From Gracilaria gracilis (taxonomy: Eukaryota; Rhodophyta; Florideophyceae; Gracilariales; Gracilariaceae): a DNA stretch of 64,000 bases. Below, piece by piece: positions 22,001 through 29,081 of this stretch. The DNA is taken from NCBI GenBank assembly GCA_030374805.1, contig JARGSG010000011.1, positions 806,001-870,000 on the forward strand, in the 5' to 3' direction. Below the pieces are notes generated by a model. It searched no databases. It was not told the origin of the DNA and worked only from the letters and a program-made list of their open reading frames with translations. A program made the translations under genes and the position numbers. Positions within the stretch are counted from its first letter, which is position 1, and the number at the start of each line of letters is the position of its first letter.

Positions 22001-25000
22001 TGGTAACAGTGCTCCAAGTGTGAGTGCACTACCGGGCTCAAATCCGTCATTGGTAGGGACTATTACACCGAGTGCTAGCGGCTTCCCGAGCACAAGTGAT
22101 GTACCGAGTTCTAGTCCGTCGTCGTCTGTGATTGTTGCACCAAGTGGTAACAGTGCTCCAAGCGAGAGTGTTGTACCGAGCTTCAGCCCGGCATCGTCAA
22201 ATATTGTTACACCGAGTGCGAGCAGTCTACCAGGTGTAAGTGCTATTCCTGGCTCAAATCCGTCGTTTGCAGGGATTATGACACCGAGTGTTAACGGCTC
22301 CCCGAGCATGAGTGATGTACCGAGTTCAAGTCCGTCGTCGTCTGTGATTGTTGCACCAAGTGGTAACAGTTCACCAAGTGTGAGTGCTATACCGGGCTCA
22401 AATCCGTCATTGGTAGGGACTATTACACCGAGTGCTAGCGGGTTTCCGAGCACAAGTGATGTACCGAGTTCTAGTCCGTCGTCGTCCGTGATTGTTGCAC
22501 CAAGTGGTAACAGTGCTCCAAGCGAGAGTGCTGTACCGAGCTTCAGCCCGGCATCGTCAAATATTGTTACACCGAGTGCGAGCAGTCTACCAGGTGTGAG
22601 TGCTATACCGGGCTCAAATCCGTCATTGGCAGGGATTATGACACCGAGTGTTAACGGCTTCCCGAGCATAAGTGATGTACCGAGTTCGAGTCCGTCGTCG
22701 TCTGTGATTGTTGCACCAAGTGGTAACAGTGCACTAAGTGTGAGTGCTATACCGAGCTCAAATCCGTCATTGGCAGGGACTATTACACCGATTGCTACCG
22801 GGTTTCCGAGCACAAGTGATGTACCGAGTTCTAGCCCGTCGTCGTCCGTGATTGTTGCACCAAGTGGTAACAGTGCCCCAAGCGAGAGTGTTGTACCGAG
22901 CTTCAGCCTGGCATCGTCAAATATTGTTACACCGAGTGCGAGCAGTCTACCAGGTGTGAGTGCTATACCGGGCTCAAATCCGTCATTGGCAGGGACTATT
23001 ACACCGAGTGTTAACGGCTCCCCGAGCATGAGTGATGTACCGAGTCCAAGTCCGTCGTCGTCTGTGATTGTTGCACCAAGTGGTATCAGTGCACCAAGTG
23101 TGAGTGCTCTACCGGGCTCAAATCCGTCATTGGTAGGGACTATTACTATTACACCGAGTGTTAGCGGCTTCCCAGGCATAAGTGATGTACCGAGTTCTAG
23201 CCCGTCGTCGTCTTTTATTGTCGCACAGAGTGATAACAGTGCACCAAGCGTGATTGCTGTACCGAGTCTTAGCCCGGCATCGTCAAATATTGTTACACCG
23301 AGTGCGAGCAGTCTACCAAGTGTGAGTGCTATACCGGGCTCAAATCCGTCGTTTGCGGGGACTACTACACCGAGTGTTAACGGCTTCCCGAGCATAAGTG
23401 ATGTACCGAGTTCTAGTCCGTCGTCGTCTGTGATTGTTGCACCAAGTGGTAACAGTGCTCCAAGCGAGAGTGTTGTACCGAGCTTCAGCCCGTCATCGAC
23501 ACAAATTGTTACGCCGAGTATTAGCATTCTACCGAGCGTGAGTGGTATACAGGGGTCAAATCCGTCGTTGGCAGGGACCTCAGATCCGTTAGGAGGTGAG
23601 AGTTCCTCTCCTAGTGCGAGCAGTTTGCTAGGCTCAAGCATTGTTGTTGATGCAAGTTCAGTGCCTCTCACCAACACTCCGCCGAGCGGAAGCGTCCTTC
23701 CGAGCTTGAGTCTATCGGCAGTAGAGAGTGCTACAACGAGCATGAACATCCTGCCAAGTCTTGCAACGAGTCCAAGCTCTTTCGCTGTGGAGAGCTCTCT
23801 ACCTGGTGTGAGCCCGTCGTCGAGTTCACGGTTGCTTCCTAATTTTGGCCAGAGTGAAGCACCGAGTGTGAGCAGCTTTTCGAGTTCAAGCGTTCTGCCG
23901 AGTCCAAGCACTGCCACTGTCGAAAGCTCTCAACCTGGAGGGAGTACGTCGCCAAGTTCAATTATTGGTTCAACGCCTGTGGCCACAATAAGCGGAAATG
24001 GACTACCTAATCTAAGCGTTTTCCCGAGTGCAGACGTTTCCCCGAGCCCTATTCCCTCTCCAATGGCCAGTATGGATCAAAGTTTGAACATGACACCCCA
24101 GATGGGCGTTTTCCCTAGTCCATCAATCCAAGGAGTTGTACCGAGTATGGCCGTGATATCGAGTGCGAATGTTCTGCAAGGCACAGGCCCATCATTGGTA
24201 ACAAGCGCAATTCCGAGTACGAGTTTGATCTCGACTGTTAGTTTGCTCCCGAGCTCACGTCCGGTGTCGTCAGGAATTGCGTTCTCGGATTCTTTACTGG
24301 GCGCAAGTGTTTCTCCGAGTTTGAGCTCCCTTTCCATTAGCTCTGCTTCTGTTCCTGGCTCCAGCGTGTCACCTGGATCTGGGTCGATTACAAGTCCATC
24401 AGCTGAAACAAGTGTGTCTCTGAGCACTTCGGCAAGCAATGAAGCAGGCTCAGGCTTAGTTCCTAGCGCAACTGTCGAGCAAAGCCCTGGCTCCAGCCCG
24501 GATCCAATCGTCTCTTTCTCACTGGGAGCGACCTCAAGCTCCATTAGTCCATCGGAATCGTTAGCCTCCCAAGGACCCTCAGTTCAACCAAGTGCTACTT
24601 TCGGTTTAATCAATGGGGAACTGCAGACTTCTGGTAGTAGTTCTCCTGGCGCATTGGGATCTCCATCGAATGGTGCTGACAGTATATCGCCGTCGCTTGG
24701 AAGCACAACAGGGCAAGTAAGTTTCTTCCCGAACCCCTCTCTGTCAAATGGATTGGGGGTTATTCTCAGCCAAACGTCAGAGCCCGTGGTATCTCCTCCT
24801 TTGTCAGGGTCTCTTGTTTCACAAAGCTTTTCGCTATCGCCCGGTCCACTGTCTCCGTCTCCGTCCATTGAAGTTGTTTCTGGATCTCTTGCCTCTCCGA
24901 GCGTAACAGGGTCAGGAAGTTTCAATACTGGATCGCCGTCGTTTGGAAGTGTGTTAGGAGACATAAGTTCCTCCCCAAGCTTCTCCCAGTCAAGCGCATC

Positions 25001-28000
25001 TGGAGTGGTTCCCAGCCCTACCGTGGAACCATTTGGTAGTGCGAGCATAAGCCCGAGTGTGTCCTTGGGTGTAAGCGGCTCATCGATATCTCCTGGGACT
25101 TCGGGATCATCGGCATTGTCAAGCACTCTATCTTCTGCTGCTTCGGCCAGCATGACGTTGGGCACAATTCCTTCTCTAAGCTTTTCTGGAATAAGTGGCT
25201 CTGGAGCTATTCCCAGTCTGTCTGCCGAGCCCAGTGGTAGCACTGGGCTTAGCCCTCAGGCGTCAACAAATGTTGGCGCTGCTGGAGGGTTAGGTTCACC
25301 GAGCCCCCCGAGTGTTTCGTTGTCGATTGGTTTCGCGTCTATCTCACCGTCGTTTGGACTTGTGTCAGGGTCTCTTGGGTCCCCGAGCTTCTCCGCATCG
25401 GCTGCATTGGGCTCCATGGTTACGTCTGAATCCGTGGTTCCATCGAGTTCTTTGTTTTCGAACGGGTTAGCCTCTCCGTCTCCATCGCTTGGAAGCCCTA
25501 GTGGGACGCTTGGTTCTGCTGCCGTCTCTGGTTCTTTGCTGCCGCCCAGTGCGTCGTTTCCGAACGATTTGACCTCAACGTCTCCATCATTGGGAAGTGT
25601 TTCAGTACCTGCCCCATCACCAAGCTCCTTGCTTTCCGCACCAGGTCTTAGTCCCGTGCTGAGTCCTATTGCGTCTAGAACGGTGAGCGGTGGGTCAGAA
25701 TCTCTCATAGTACCGAGCTCCTCTCCATCGGCTGGTCTACTCTCCCCCTTTCCTTCATTTAGTATAGAGTCTGGATCCGTTGTGTCTCCGAACTTATCCG
25801 GATCAGGAAGTTTCAGTTCGGCATCGCCTTCGTTTGGAAGTGAGTCAGGAAGCTTGAGCTCTTCGCCAAGCTTTGCTCAGGTAAGCGCATCAGGGGTAGT
25901 TCCCAGCCCGACTGTGGAACTAAGTGCAAGTGCACTGACAAGCCCCAGTGCGCTAACTAGTCCGAGCAGCTCGCTGGTGTCTGCCGCAATGTCAGGGTCT
26001 CTCATATCACCAAGTTCTGTGTTCTCGAATGGTCTTGAATCTCCTTCTCTGTCGTTCGGGCTTATCTCTGGGCCTCCAGTATCACCAAGCTTCTCATTTT
26101 TGAGCCCAACAGTCAGTCCGAGCGGATCCTTGAACACTCTTGCTGGTCCAAGTTCTTTTGTTTCATCCAGGCCGTCCTTGTCAGGTAGTTTCGGAAGTAT
26201 ATCTCCTTCTCTTGGAAGCATTGCGGCGCAAATAGGGTTTTCGCCGAGCATCTCAACTTCAAGCGGATCAGGAGTGGTGGCCAGTCCAACTGTAGAACCA
26301 AGTAACAACGCTAGTCTGAGTTCTGGGGTGTCAGTGAGTTTTGGTGAAACTCCCCTATCTCCAGGCGTATCAGGGTCTCTTATATCACCGAGTTCTTCGT
26401 TCTCGGATATTCTCTTCTCCCCGTCTCCGTCGTTTGGAACAGTTTCAGGGTCTCTTGTTTCCCCTAGTGTATCCGTGTCGGCAAGTTTCAGCAGTGGATC
26501 ACCTTCGTTTGGAAGTGTAAGCGAATCGTTAAGTGCGTCCCCAAGCTTTGCTCTTTCAAGTGTATCTGGAGATGTTGCCAGCCCTAGTGTGGAACCAACT
26601 AGTAGCGTAAGAACAAGCCCAGATGTGTTGACGAGCCCCAGCAATCTCTTGGTGTCGGTCAGTGCCTCAGGGTCTTTTGTATCCCCAAGTTCGCTGCCAT
26701 CACCTAATCTGGAACTAAGTAACAGTGTCTCACCAAGCTCAAATGATTTCAGGGGATCTGCTTCCCCTAGTCTTGGTCTAGATGGGACTGGTCCAATTCC
26801 TTTGTCACCGGAATCAAGTGATGACGTTGAGACAGGGCAATTTTCGGGGTCCAGCCCCTCGACGAGTATGAACGGAATTCCCAGTTCAAGTGTCGTGAGT
26901 CCAAGCGTATTGCCATCCCCTGTACTCCGACAAAGCCCATCTGTCGAAGAAGAGTCACCGACCACAACTTTTCCTAGCTTTGAACCATGGGTACCCTCAG
27001 TGAGTCCTTCACCTAACGAAACTGCCTCTGTTATTAATCCTGTTGACGCGCCAAGCAATGATGACAGTAGTTCTCCACGTCCCATTTCTCCCGTTGTTGG
27101 GGGTGATAGCGGAAATGTCGACTCAAGCGCGGATACTTCTCGAGGTGGAGGATCCTTCCCAGGAGGTATTGGTGGTATGAGTGGCATAGCAATAGGGTCA
27201 CTTGTTTTCGTTTTGGTCGTCGGTGTCGTGGTTTATAGATCGTGTGCAGTATTTCCTGACCTAGGAAAGGTTCTGGTTTCATCACCGTCAGGGAGCTCAA
27301 ACAACGAGGGTATACTAATGTCCAGCAGGGTTAGCTTTGAAACAGATGATGATGACGGTGATGATGACTCACCATGGACTCATGTATGGCGCAGTGCATC
27401 TGAACTTTCTGAGTCAATTGTGGAAATGGGACAGGAAGCGGCTGCTGCAGTAGGGGGGCAATTTGCTGGTCTTCTGAAGCCTGGGGGGGCTCGTGTACGT
27501 CCTCCACAAGTGATAACAAGGCTAGCTGTTCCTGGGATGTGCTTGGCACTGAGCCAGTTGTCTCCTGACTCTGCGGGATCCGACGCTTCTTCAACATCTG
27601 CCCAATCTTCTGATTCTCCGTCTTTTCCGTCTTTATCTGCGTCGTCCTCGTCCCAGGAGCGATCAAGTTCAGGACTAGGGGCAGAGCTTGCACATCGCGG
27701 AAAAAGGGGAGCTGTTGTGAGTGAGAAACCTAGACTTGATCTTTTGTTTGTTTTCGATGCGTCTGGAGCTCTTTCATGGAGAGATTACCGGAGAATGAAG
27801 GAAATTCTTTCCACTCCTGGTGGTGTAATTGACAATGTGCAGAAGCAAGTTCATGATGGATCTCGTATGGGTTTTGTGGAATATGCTTATGATTCGGTGG
27901 TGGTTTCAGAGCTTGACAGGGATCTCGATGCGGTCAGGAGACGAATTCTGAGTTCATTCCAAGGCGATGCGAACAACTGGGACACTAACGATATGTACAT

Positions 28001-28724
28001 ATATGAAGTTGGAGATCAGATGTGGGGAAATGCGTTAAGAAAAGTGGACAGCTTGGTGAATGATCCAGGAAAGAACAATGATATTCAAACTATAAGTGAG
28101 GGTGATATTGAAGAGCCGCCGACTGTGCAGGCAACAGAGGTACCACCAGCTATGAATGGAATGTGTAGAGAAGCCCATCTCGCCCTGAAATGGTCTAGAT
28201 ATGAAATGATACCTCCCGCTGCGAACAAGCATATTCAGTCACAACTGTTGAACGCTCAAAGACTACGCCGAGTCGTCCTGATAAATGCTGGAGAGCTGAC
28301 GAAAGGCGGTACGAGTGGGCAAGGGTTGAAGACTGCCTTTAAAGAAAAGATGGAAATGGAGAAGCTAGGAATTCGTCTTGTAACGATTGGTATTGGAGAA
28401 AGCCAAGACCCTGAGCTATCGAAGCTAGGGACTGGGAAGTCATCATTGAATGCCTCTTCGGTTGCTGAAGTTGTCAACTTGGTGCCGAAACTTGTTGAAA
28501 TGATTGTACGGTCAGATTATCGGTTTGACGGGCAAGTTTTGCGAAGTGCGCCGGTGATTCGGAAGCGGATGAAGAAGTCTAGAGAAAAGGCCAAGGAAAA
28601 GAGAAAGCATATATATAACGCTCTTCGTCTGAAGAACAATGATGCGGACGAAAATGTTCGGAAAGGAATATCCAGGAGGGCTAGCGAGCTCCCTCCTTGG
28701 TTCACTGATAGCGAGAATATTTGA
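13038..28724 (+). CDS. Giant Ser/Pro-rich repetitive single-pass membrane protein with C-terminal VWA-like domain
   Basis: A 5,228-residue single ORF from the ATG at 13038. Residues 1-29 form a signal peptide (hydrophobic AVLTCVAFSFCL, then a Ser-rich cleavage region). Residues about 140-4700 are a Ser/Pro/Val/Ala-rich chain with a PSxSxx hexamer theme, resembling extensin- or mucin-like wall proteins. Around residues 4715-4737 is one transmembrane segment (IAIGSLVFVLVVGVVVY), followed by Arg and later Lys, predicting an outside N-terminus. The C-terminal 490 residues include an acidic patch and, at about 4899-5157, a VWA-like fold: DLLFVFDASGALSW as a degenerate MIDAS strand and RRVVLINAGE and IRLVTIGIGES as later strands. 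The domain sits on the predicted cytoplasmic side. The role is inferred as a wall-anchored surface stalk or adhesin; no direct homolog is recognised. Confidence 0.85.
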   Translation: MLVSRPSFVRAVLTCVAFSFCLTSSPTSARYLPCSPEHSPSPCSNFSFIDTVSSFLGLPSNSNNHPNSLSRNPSTRSDATPPSPLLPPSSVSRLHTSCRALISPSIRYLLSISPVVHVKHTLRRLRILPNPQPEAHNQPPIHQSSRSDSSAGPPESRSHVNEPRAPSNLPQLTHVNPLRVRSRLSAAVQRQFGAQSPQTFPTAQSPIPSTVLSPSAAIPPVSGVGFNAAGSPSPANVGTSPLLSFIASGVGIQSFGPSPAPVAGGAGALPGAAVFPTPSATGSIFLVGLLGISSPSPTTSGFGTNVNASPGLSTSNPLLSPFISAQFNPSPFSPLAVPSTFQAGAGLPPVPSTALQAVQGNGSFVSNAGLAAINGALSSPIGVSNENAFAGASTIPNAGGPATGVQAGLSASASLLVPPSPSLAQAFASPSSAFAPTFVIPTVALSVSGSPSPVVLPSQSTSPSTSALPSLSSSPSSSMQPNPSMSSTASSIVLPSTSSSPSSFPLPLPSSSPILNVAPSLSSSPSTIILPSRSISPVASAIPSLSNSPSVSVLPSASPSPAASAAPSLSSSPSISVLPIPNPSPTSIAVPSVSNSPSVSGLPSSSPSAIPSSAPSLSSSPSTAPLEIPSQALPESVAPSFSASPSVSALPSTTPSMTMSSSASISVAPSSIPSSSASAFPSLSSSTSNSVLPSPTPPSLGSALPSPSTSPGEAVVPSLSLLPTMSAVPSPSVSSATSNLPSASPSTTESSIPSISMSPSSSVPPSSSPSSSISSLPSQSVPPSVSAVPSPTPSLSLSSVPSLSVSLSASLLPTSSPSLSMSSLPSQSVSPSASVVPSSSPSLSMSSLPSQSVSPSASVLPSQSVPPSVSAVPSPNPSLSMSSVPSSSVSPSESVFPSSSPSMSMSSLPSQSVSPSASVLPSQSVPPSVSAVPSPSPNPSLSMSSVPSLSVSPSESVFPNSSPSSSMSSVPSQSVSPSSSVVPSSSPSMSMSSLPSQSVPPSASAVPSPSPNPSLSMSSVPSLSVSPSESVFPSSSPSSSMSSVPSQSVSPSSSVVSSSSPSSSMSSVPSQNVSPSASVLPSSSPSLSMSSVPSLSMSASVSAASSPSLSMSSLPSLSVVPSSSPSLSMSSLPSQSAPPSVNAVPSSSPSLSMSSLPSQSAPPSVSAVSSSSPSLSISSLPSQSVSPSGSIVPSSSPSLSMSSLPSQSMPPSVSAVPSSSPSSSMSSVPSLSMSASVSVVLSSSPSLSMSSVPSQSVSASVSVVPSSSPSLSMSSLPSQSAPPSVNVVSSSSPSLSMSSLPSQSVSPGVSAVSSSSPLLSMSSVPSQSASPSVSVVPSSSPSPSISSLPSVLPSGSTVPSSSPSLSMSSLPSQSMPPSVSAVPSSSPSSSMNSVPGLSMSASVSAVLSSSPSLSMSSVPSQSVSASVSVVPSSSPSLSMSSLPSQSAPPSVSAVSSSSPSLSISSLPSQSVSPSGSTVPSSSPSLSMNSVPSQSVSASVSVVPSSSPSLSMSSLPSQSVSPSVSAVSSSSPSLSISSLPSQSVSPSGSTVPNSSPSLSMSSLPSQSMPPSVSVVSSSSPSLSMSSLPSQSVSPSVSAVLSSSPSLSVSSVPSQSVSASVSVVPSSSPSLSMSSLPSQSAPPSVNAVPSSSPSLSMSSLPSQSAPPSVSAVSSSSPSLSISSLLSQSVSPGVSVVPNSSPSLSMSSVPSQSVPPSVSAVPSSNPSSSMSSVPSLSMSASVSAAQSPSPLLSMSSLPSQNVSPSASVSMNSFPSQNVSPSAIVFPSPNSSLSMSSLLSQSVPPSVSAMPSSGLSLPVSSLPSQSVSSSTSLVPSTSPSLSMSFVSSVSTSPSASAVLNLSPLLSTSSPPSASGFPSLSLVLSSSPSVLASTVTTASGSPVTSLAASLSPVLSTNAIPGENGSASENTLPTSVGSATPGSSISPAASATPTVNSLPSSSAIPSSSSPLGDTSSPSVNSVPSLSSVTSASGLTNTSPSAVESVTPTLANVPSSSPSSNSAPAESAAPSVSSAPSLNALPSSSAAPSPSSAEFTTPSGNSAPSENVVPSFSPSLTQIATPSISSLPSVSAITGSNPPLAGTITPSVNGFPSVSDVPSSSPSSSVIVAPSGNSAPSESVVPSFSPASSQIVIPSASSLPSVSAIPGANPSFAGIITPSVNGSPSMSDVPSSSPSSSVIVAPSGNSSPSVSALPGSNPSLAGTITPSVNGFPSMSDVPSSSPSSSVIVAPSGNSSPSASAIPGSNPSFAGTTTPSVNGFPSISDVPSSSLSSSVIVAPSGNSAPSESVVPSFSPASSQIVTPSASSLPSVSAIPGSNPSLAETITPSVNGFPSISDVPSSSPSSSVTVAPSGNSAPSVSALPGSNPSLVGTITPSASGFPSTSDVPSSSPSSSVIVAPSGNSAPSESVVPSFSPASSNIVTPSASSLPGVSAIPGSNPSFAGIMTPSVNGSPSMSDVPSSSPSSSVTVAPSGNSSPSVSAIPGSNPSLVGTITPSASGFPSTSDVPSSSPSSSVIVAPSGNSAPSESAVPSFSPASSNIVTPSASSLPGVSAIPGSNPSLAGIMTPSVNGFPSISDVPSSSLSSSVIVAPSGNSAPSESVVPSFSPASSQIVTPSASSLPSVSAIPGSNPSLAETITPSVNGFPSISDVPSSSPSSSVTVAPSGNSAPSVSALPGSNPSLVGTITPSASGFPSTSDVPSSSPSSSVIVAPSGNSAPSESVVPSFSPASSNIVTPSASSLPGVSAIPGSNPSFAGIMTPSVNGSPSMSDVPSSSPSSSVTVAPSGNSSPSVSAIPGSNPSLVGTITPSASGFPSTSDVPSSSPSSSVIVAPSGNSAPSESAVPSFSPASSNIVTPSASSLPGVSAIPGSNPSLAGIMTPSVNGFPSISDVPSSSLSSSVIVAPSGNSAPSESVVPSFSPASSQIVTPSASSLPSVSAIPGSNPSLAETITPSVNGFPSISDVPSSSPSSSVTVAPSGNSAPSVSALPGSNPSLVGTITPSASGFPSTSDVPSSSPSSSVIVAPSGNSAPSESVVPSFSPASSNIVTPSASSLPGVSAIPGSNPSFAGIMTPSVNGSPSMSDVPSSSPSSSVIVAPSGNSSPSVSAIPGSNPSLVGTITPSASGFPSTSDVPSSSPSSSVIVAPSGNSAPSESAVPSFSPASSNIVTPSASSLPGVSAIPGSNPSLAGIMTPSVNGFPSISDVPSSSPSSSVIVAPSGNSALSVSAIPSSNPSLAGTITPIATGFPSTSDVPSSSPSSSVIVAPSGNSAPSESVVPSFSLASSNIVTPSASSLPGVSAIPGSNPSLAGTITPSVNGSPSMSDVPSPSPSSSVIVAPSGISAPSVSALPGSNPSLVGTITITPSVSGFPGISDVPSSSPSSSFIVAQSDNSAPSVIAVPSLSPASSNIVTPSASSLPSVSAIPGSNPSFAGTTTPSVNGFPSISDVPSSSPSSSVIVAPSGNSAPSESVVPSFSPSSTQIVTPSISILPSVSGIQGSNPSLAGTSDPLGGESSSPSASSLLGSSIVVDASSVPLTNTPPSGSVLPSLSLSAVESATTSMNILPSLATSPSSFAVESSLPGVSPSSSSRLLPNFGQSEAPSVSSFSSSSVLPSPSTATVESSQPGGSTSPSSIIGSTPVATISGNGLPNLSVFPSADVSPSPIPSPMASMDQSLNMTPQMGVFPSPSIQGVVPSMAVISSANVLQGTGPSLVTSAIPSTSLISTVSLLPSSRPVSSGIAFSDSLLGASVSPSLSSLSISSASVPGSSVSPGSGSITSPSAETSVSLSTSASNEAGSGLVPSATVEQSPGSSPDPIVSFSLGATSSSISPSESLASQGPSVQPSATFGLINGELQTSGSSSPGALGSPSNGADSISPSLGSTTGQVSFFPNPSLSNGLGVILSQTSEPVVSPPLSGSLVSQSFSLSPGPLSPSPSIEVVSGSLASPSVTGSGSFNTGSPSFGSVLGDISSSPSFSQSSASGVVPSPTVEPFGSASISPSVSLGVSGSSISPGTSGSSALSSTLSSAASASMTLGTIPSLSFSGISGSGAIPSLSAEPSGSTGLSPQASTNVGAAGGLGSPSPPSVSLSIGFASISPSFGLVSGSLGSPSFSASAALGSMVTSESVVPSSSLFSNGLASPSPSLGSPSGTLGSAAVSGSLLPPSASFPNDLTSTSPSLGSVSVPAPSPSSLLSAPGLSPVLSPIASRTVSGGSESLIVPSSSPSAGLLSPFPSFSIESGSVVSPNLSGSGSFSSASPSFGSESGSLSSSPSFAQVSASGVVPSPTVELSASALTSPSALTSPSSSLVSAAMSGSLISPSSVFSNGLESPSLSFGLISGPPVSPSFSFLSPTVSPSGSLNTLAGPSSFVSSRPSLSGSFGSISPSLGSIAAQIGFSPSISTSSGSGVVASPTVEPSNNASLSSGVSVSFGETPLSPGVSGSLISPSSSFSDILFSPSPSFGTVSGSLVSPSVSVSASFSSGSPSFGSVSESLSASPSFALSSVSGDVASPSVEPTSSVRTSPDVLTSPSNLLVSVSASGSFVSPSSLPSPNLELSNSVSPSSNDFRGSASPSLGLDGTGPIPLSPESSDDVETGQFSGSSPSTSMNGIPSSSVVSPSVLPSPVLRQSPSVEEESPTTTFPSFEPWVPSVSPSPNETASVINPVDAPSNDDSSSPRPISPVVGGDSGNVDSSADTSRGGGSFPGGIGGMSGIAIGSLVFVLVVGVVVYRSCAVFPDLGKVLVSSPSGSSNNEGILMSSRVSFETDDDDGDDDSPWTHVWRSASELSESIVEMGQEAAAAVGGQFAGLLKPGGARVRPPQVITRLAVPGMCLALSQLSPDSAGSDASSTSAQSSDSPSFPSLSASSSSQERSSSGLGAELAHRGKRGAVVSEKPRLDLLFVFDASGALSWRDYRRMKEILSTPGGVIDNVQKQVHDGSRMGFVEYAYDSVVVSELDRDLDAVRRRILSSFQGDANNWDTNDMYIYEVGDQMWGNALRKVDSLVNDPGKNNDIQTISEGDIEEPPTVQATEVPPAMNGMCREAHLALKWSRYEMIPPAANKHIQSQLLNAQRLRRVVLINAGELTKGGTSGQGLKTAFKEKMEMEKLGIRLVTIGIGESQDPELSKLGTGKSSLNASSVAEVVNLVPKLVEMIVRSDYRFDGQVLRSAPVIRKRMKKSREKAKEKRKHIYNALRLKNNDADENVRKGISRRASELPPWFTDSENI
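15301..18560 (+). repeat. 72-bp (24-residue) tandem repeat array in the giant gene
   Basis: About 45 degenerate copies encode variants of PSSSPSLSMSSLPSQS plus VSPSVSAV. The unit is 24 residues made of four PSxSxx-like hexamers. The array drifts between two sub-families (SLPSQS versus SVPSLSM), and blocks with the same order recur, which points to unequal exchange. Confidence 0.85.
19318..23580 (+). repeat. Second repeat array of the giant gene, alternating 72- and 48-residue modules
   Basis: The long module (DVPSSSPSSSVIVAPSGNSA ... ITPSVNGFPS) is 72 residues and the short one is 48, so both are multiples of 24. Written in 12-residue rows, almost every row starts with PS. The consensus differs from the first array but keeps the same 6/12/24 phase. 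Confidence 0.85.
19861..22668 (+). repeat. Three near-identical tandem copies of a 936-bp higher-order repeat
   Basis: Copies start at 19861, 20797 and 21733, exactly 936 bp apart. Each contains modules of 72+48+72+48+72 residues (312 residues). By eye, copies 1 and 2 read the same and copy 3 has one visible change (GTGATT for GTGACT near 22346). The series continues with a diverged copy from 22669. The near-identity means very recent duplication, or gene conversion, in frame. Confidence 0.88.
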
Positions 28725-29081
28725 CTGCACAACTTGCCTCGCAGTTAAAAAGTAGCATAGCAATAACATACACATACAAAACATGCATTAACTTCTTACA
28801 TACCTAACCATTGTAAACATGGAACATCTTTGCCTAACCTTGCTCTCTCCGAACAAAAATGCCTTCATCATGAAGGGTATCTTTACCTCGAGATTCCTAA
28901 AGCATAGACACAATCAGTGACACAACGCTATTGCCAGCTCAACAAAATATTAACGCAGCGAAGAAAGCAGTCCAAAAGCGAACGCCCTTTGCCAGACGCC
29001 CTAGAGCAGTGGATTTCTTCAAACTAACGTTCTGCAGGGGTCTCACAATGGTTGGTCAAAACTTTGATGGCTATTACGCAT
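28725..29081. other. Short convergent 3' spacer
   Basis: This lies between the stops of the giant gene (+) and the ATP-grasp gene (-). It is AT-rich and should hold both 3' ends. No gene seen. Confidence 0.5.

Noticed and set aside
15301-23580. CRISPR-like regular spacing of repeats
   Set aside because: Repeats are in-frame coding units with variable 'spacers' that are themselves repeat-derived; the window is eukaryotic.
18425-23917. 1,830-codon minus-strand ORF inside the giant gene
   Set aside because: It is the antisense of the Ser/Pro repeats. The repeat words contain no antisense stops, so the open frame is multiplied with the repeat. Its product is only low-complexity LGT/DDDG repeats.
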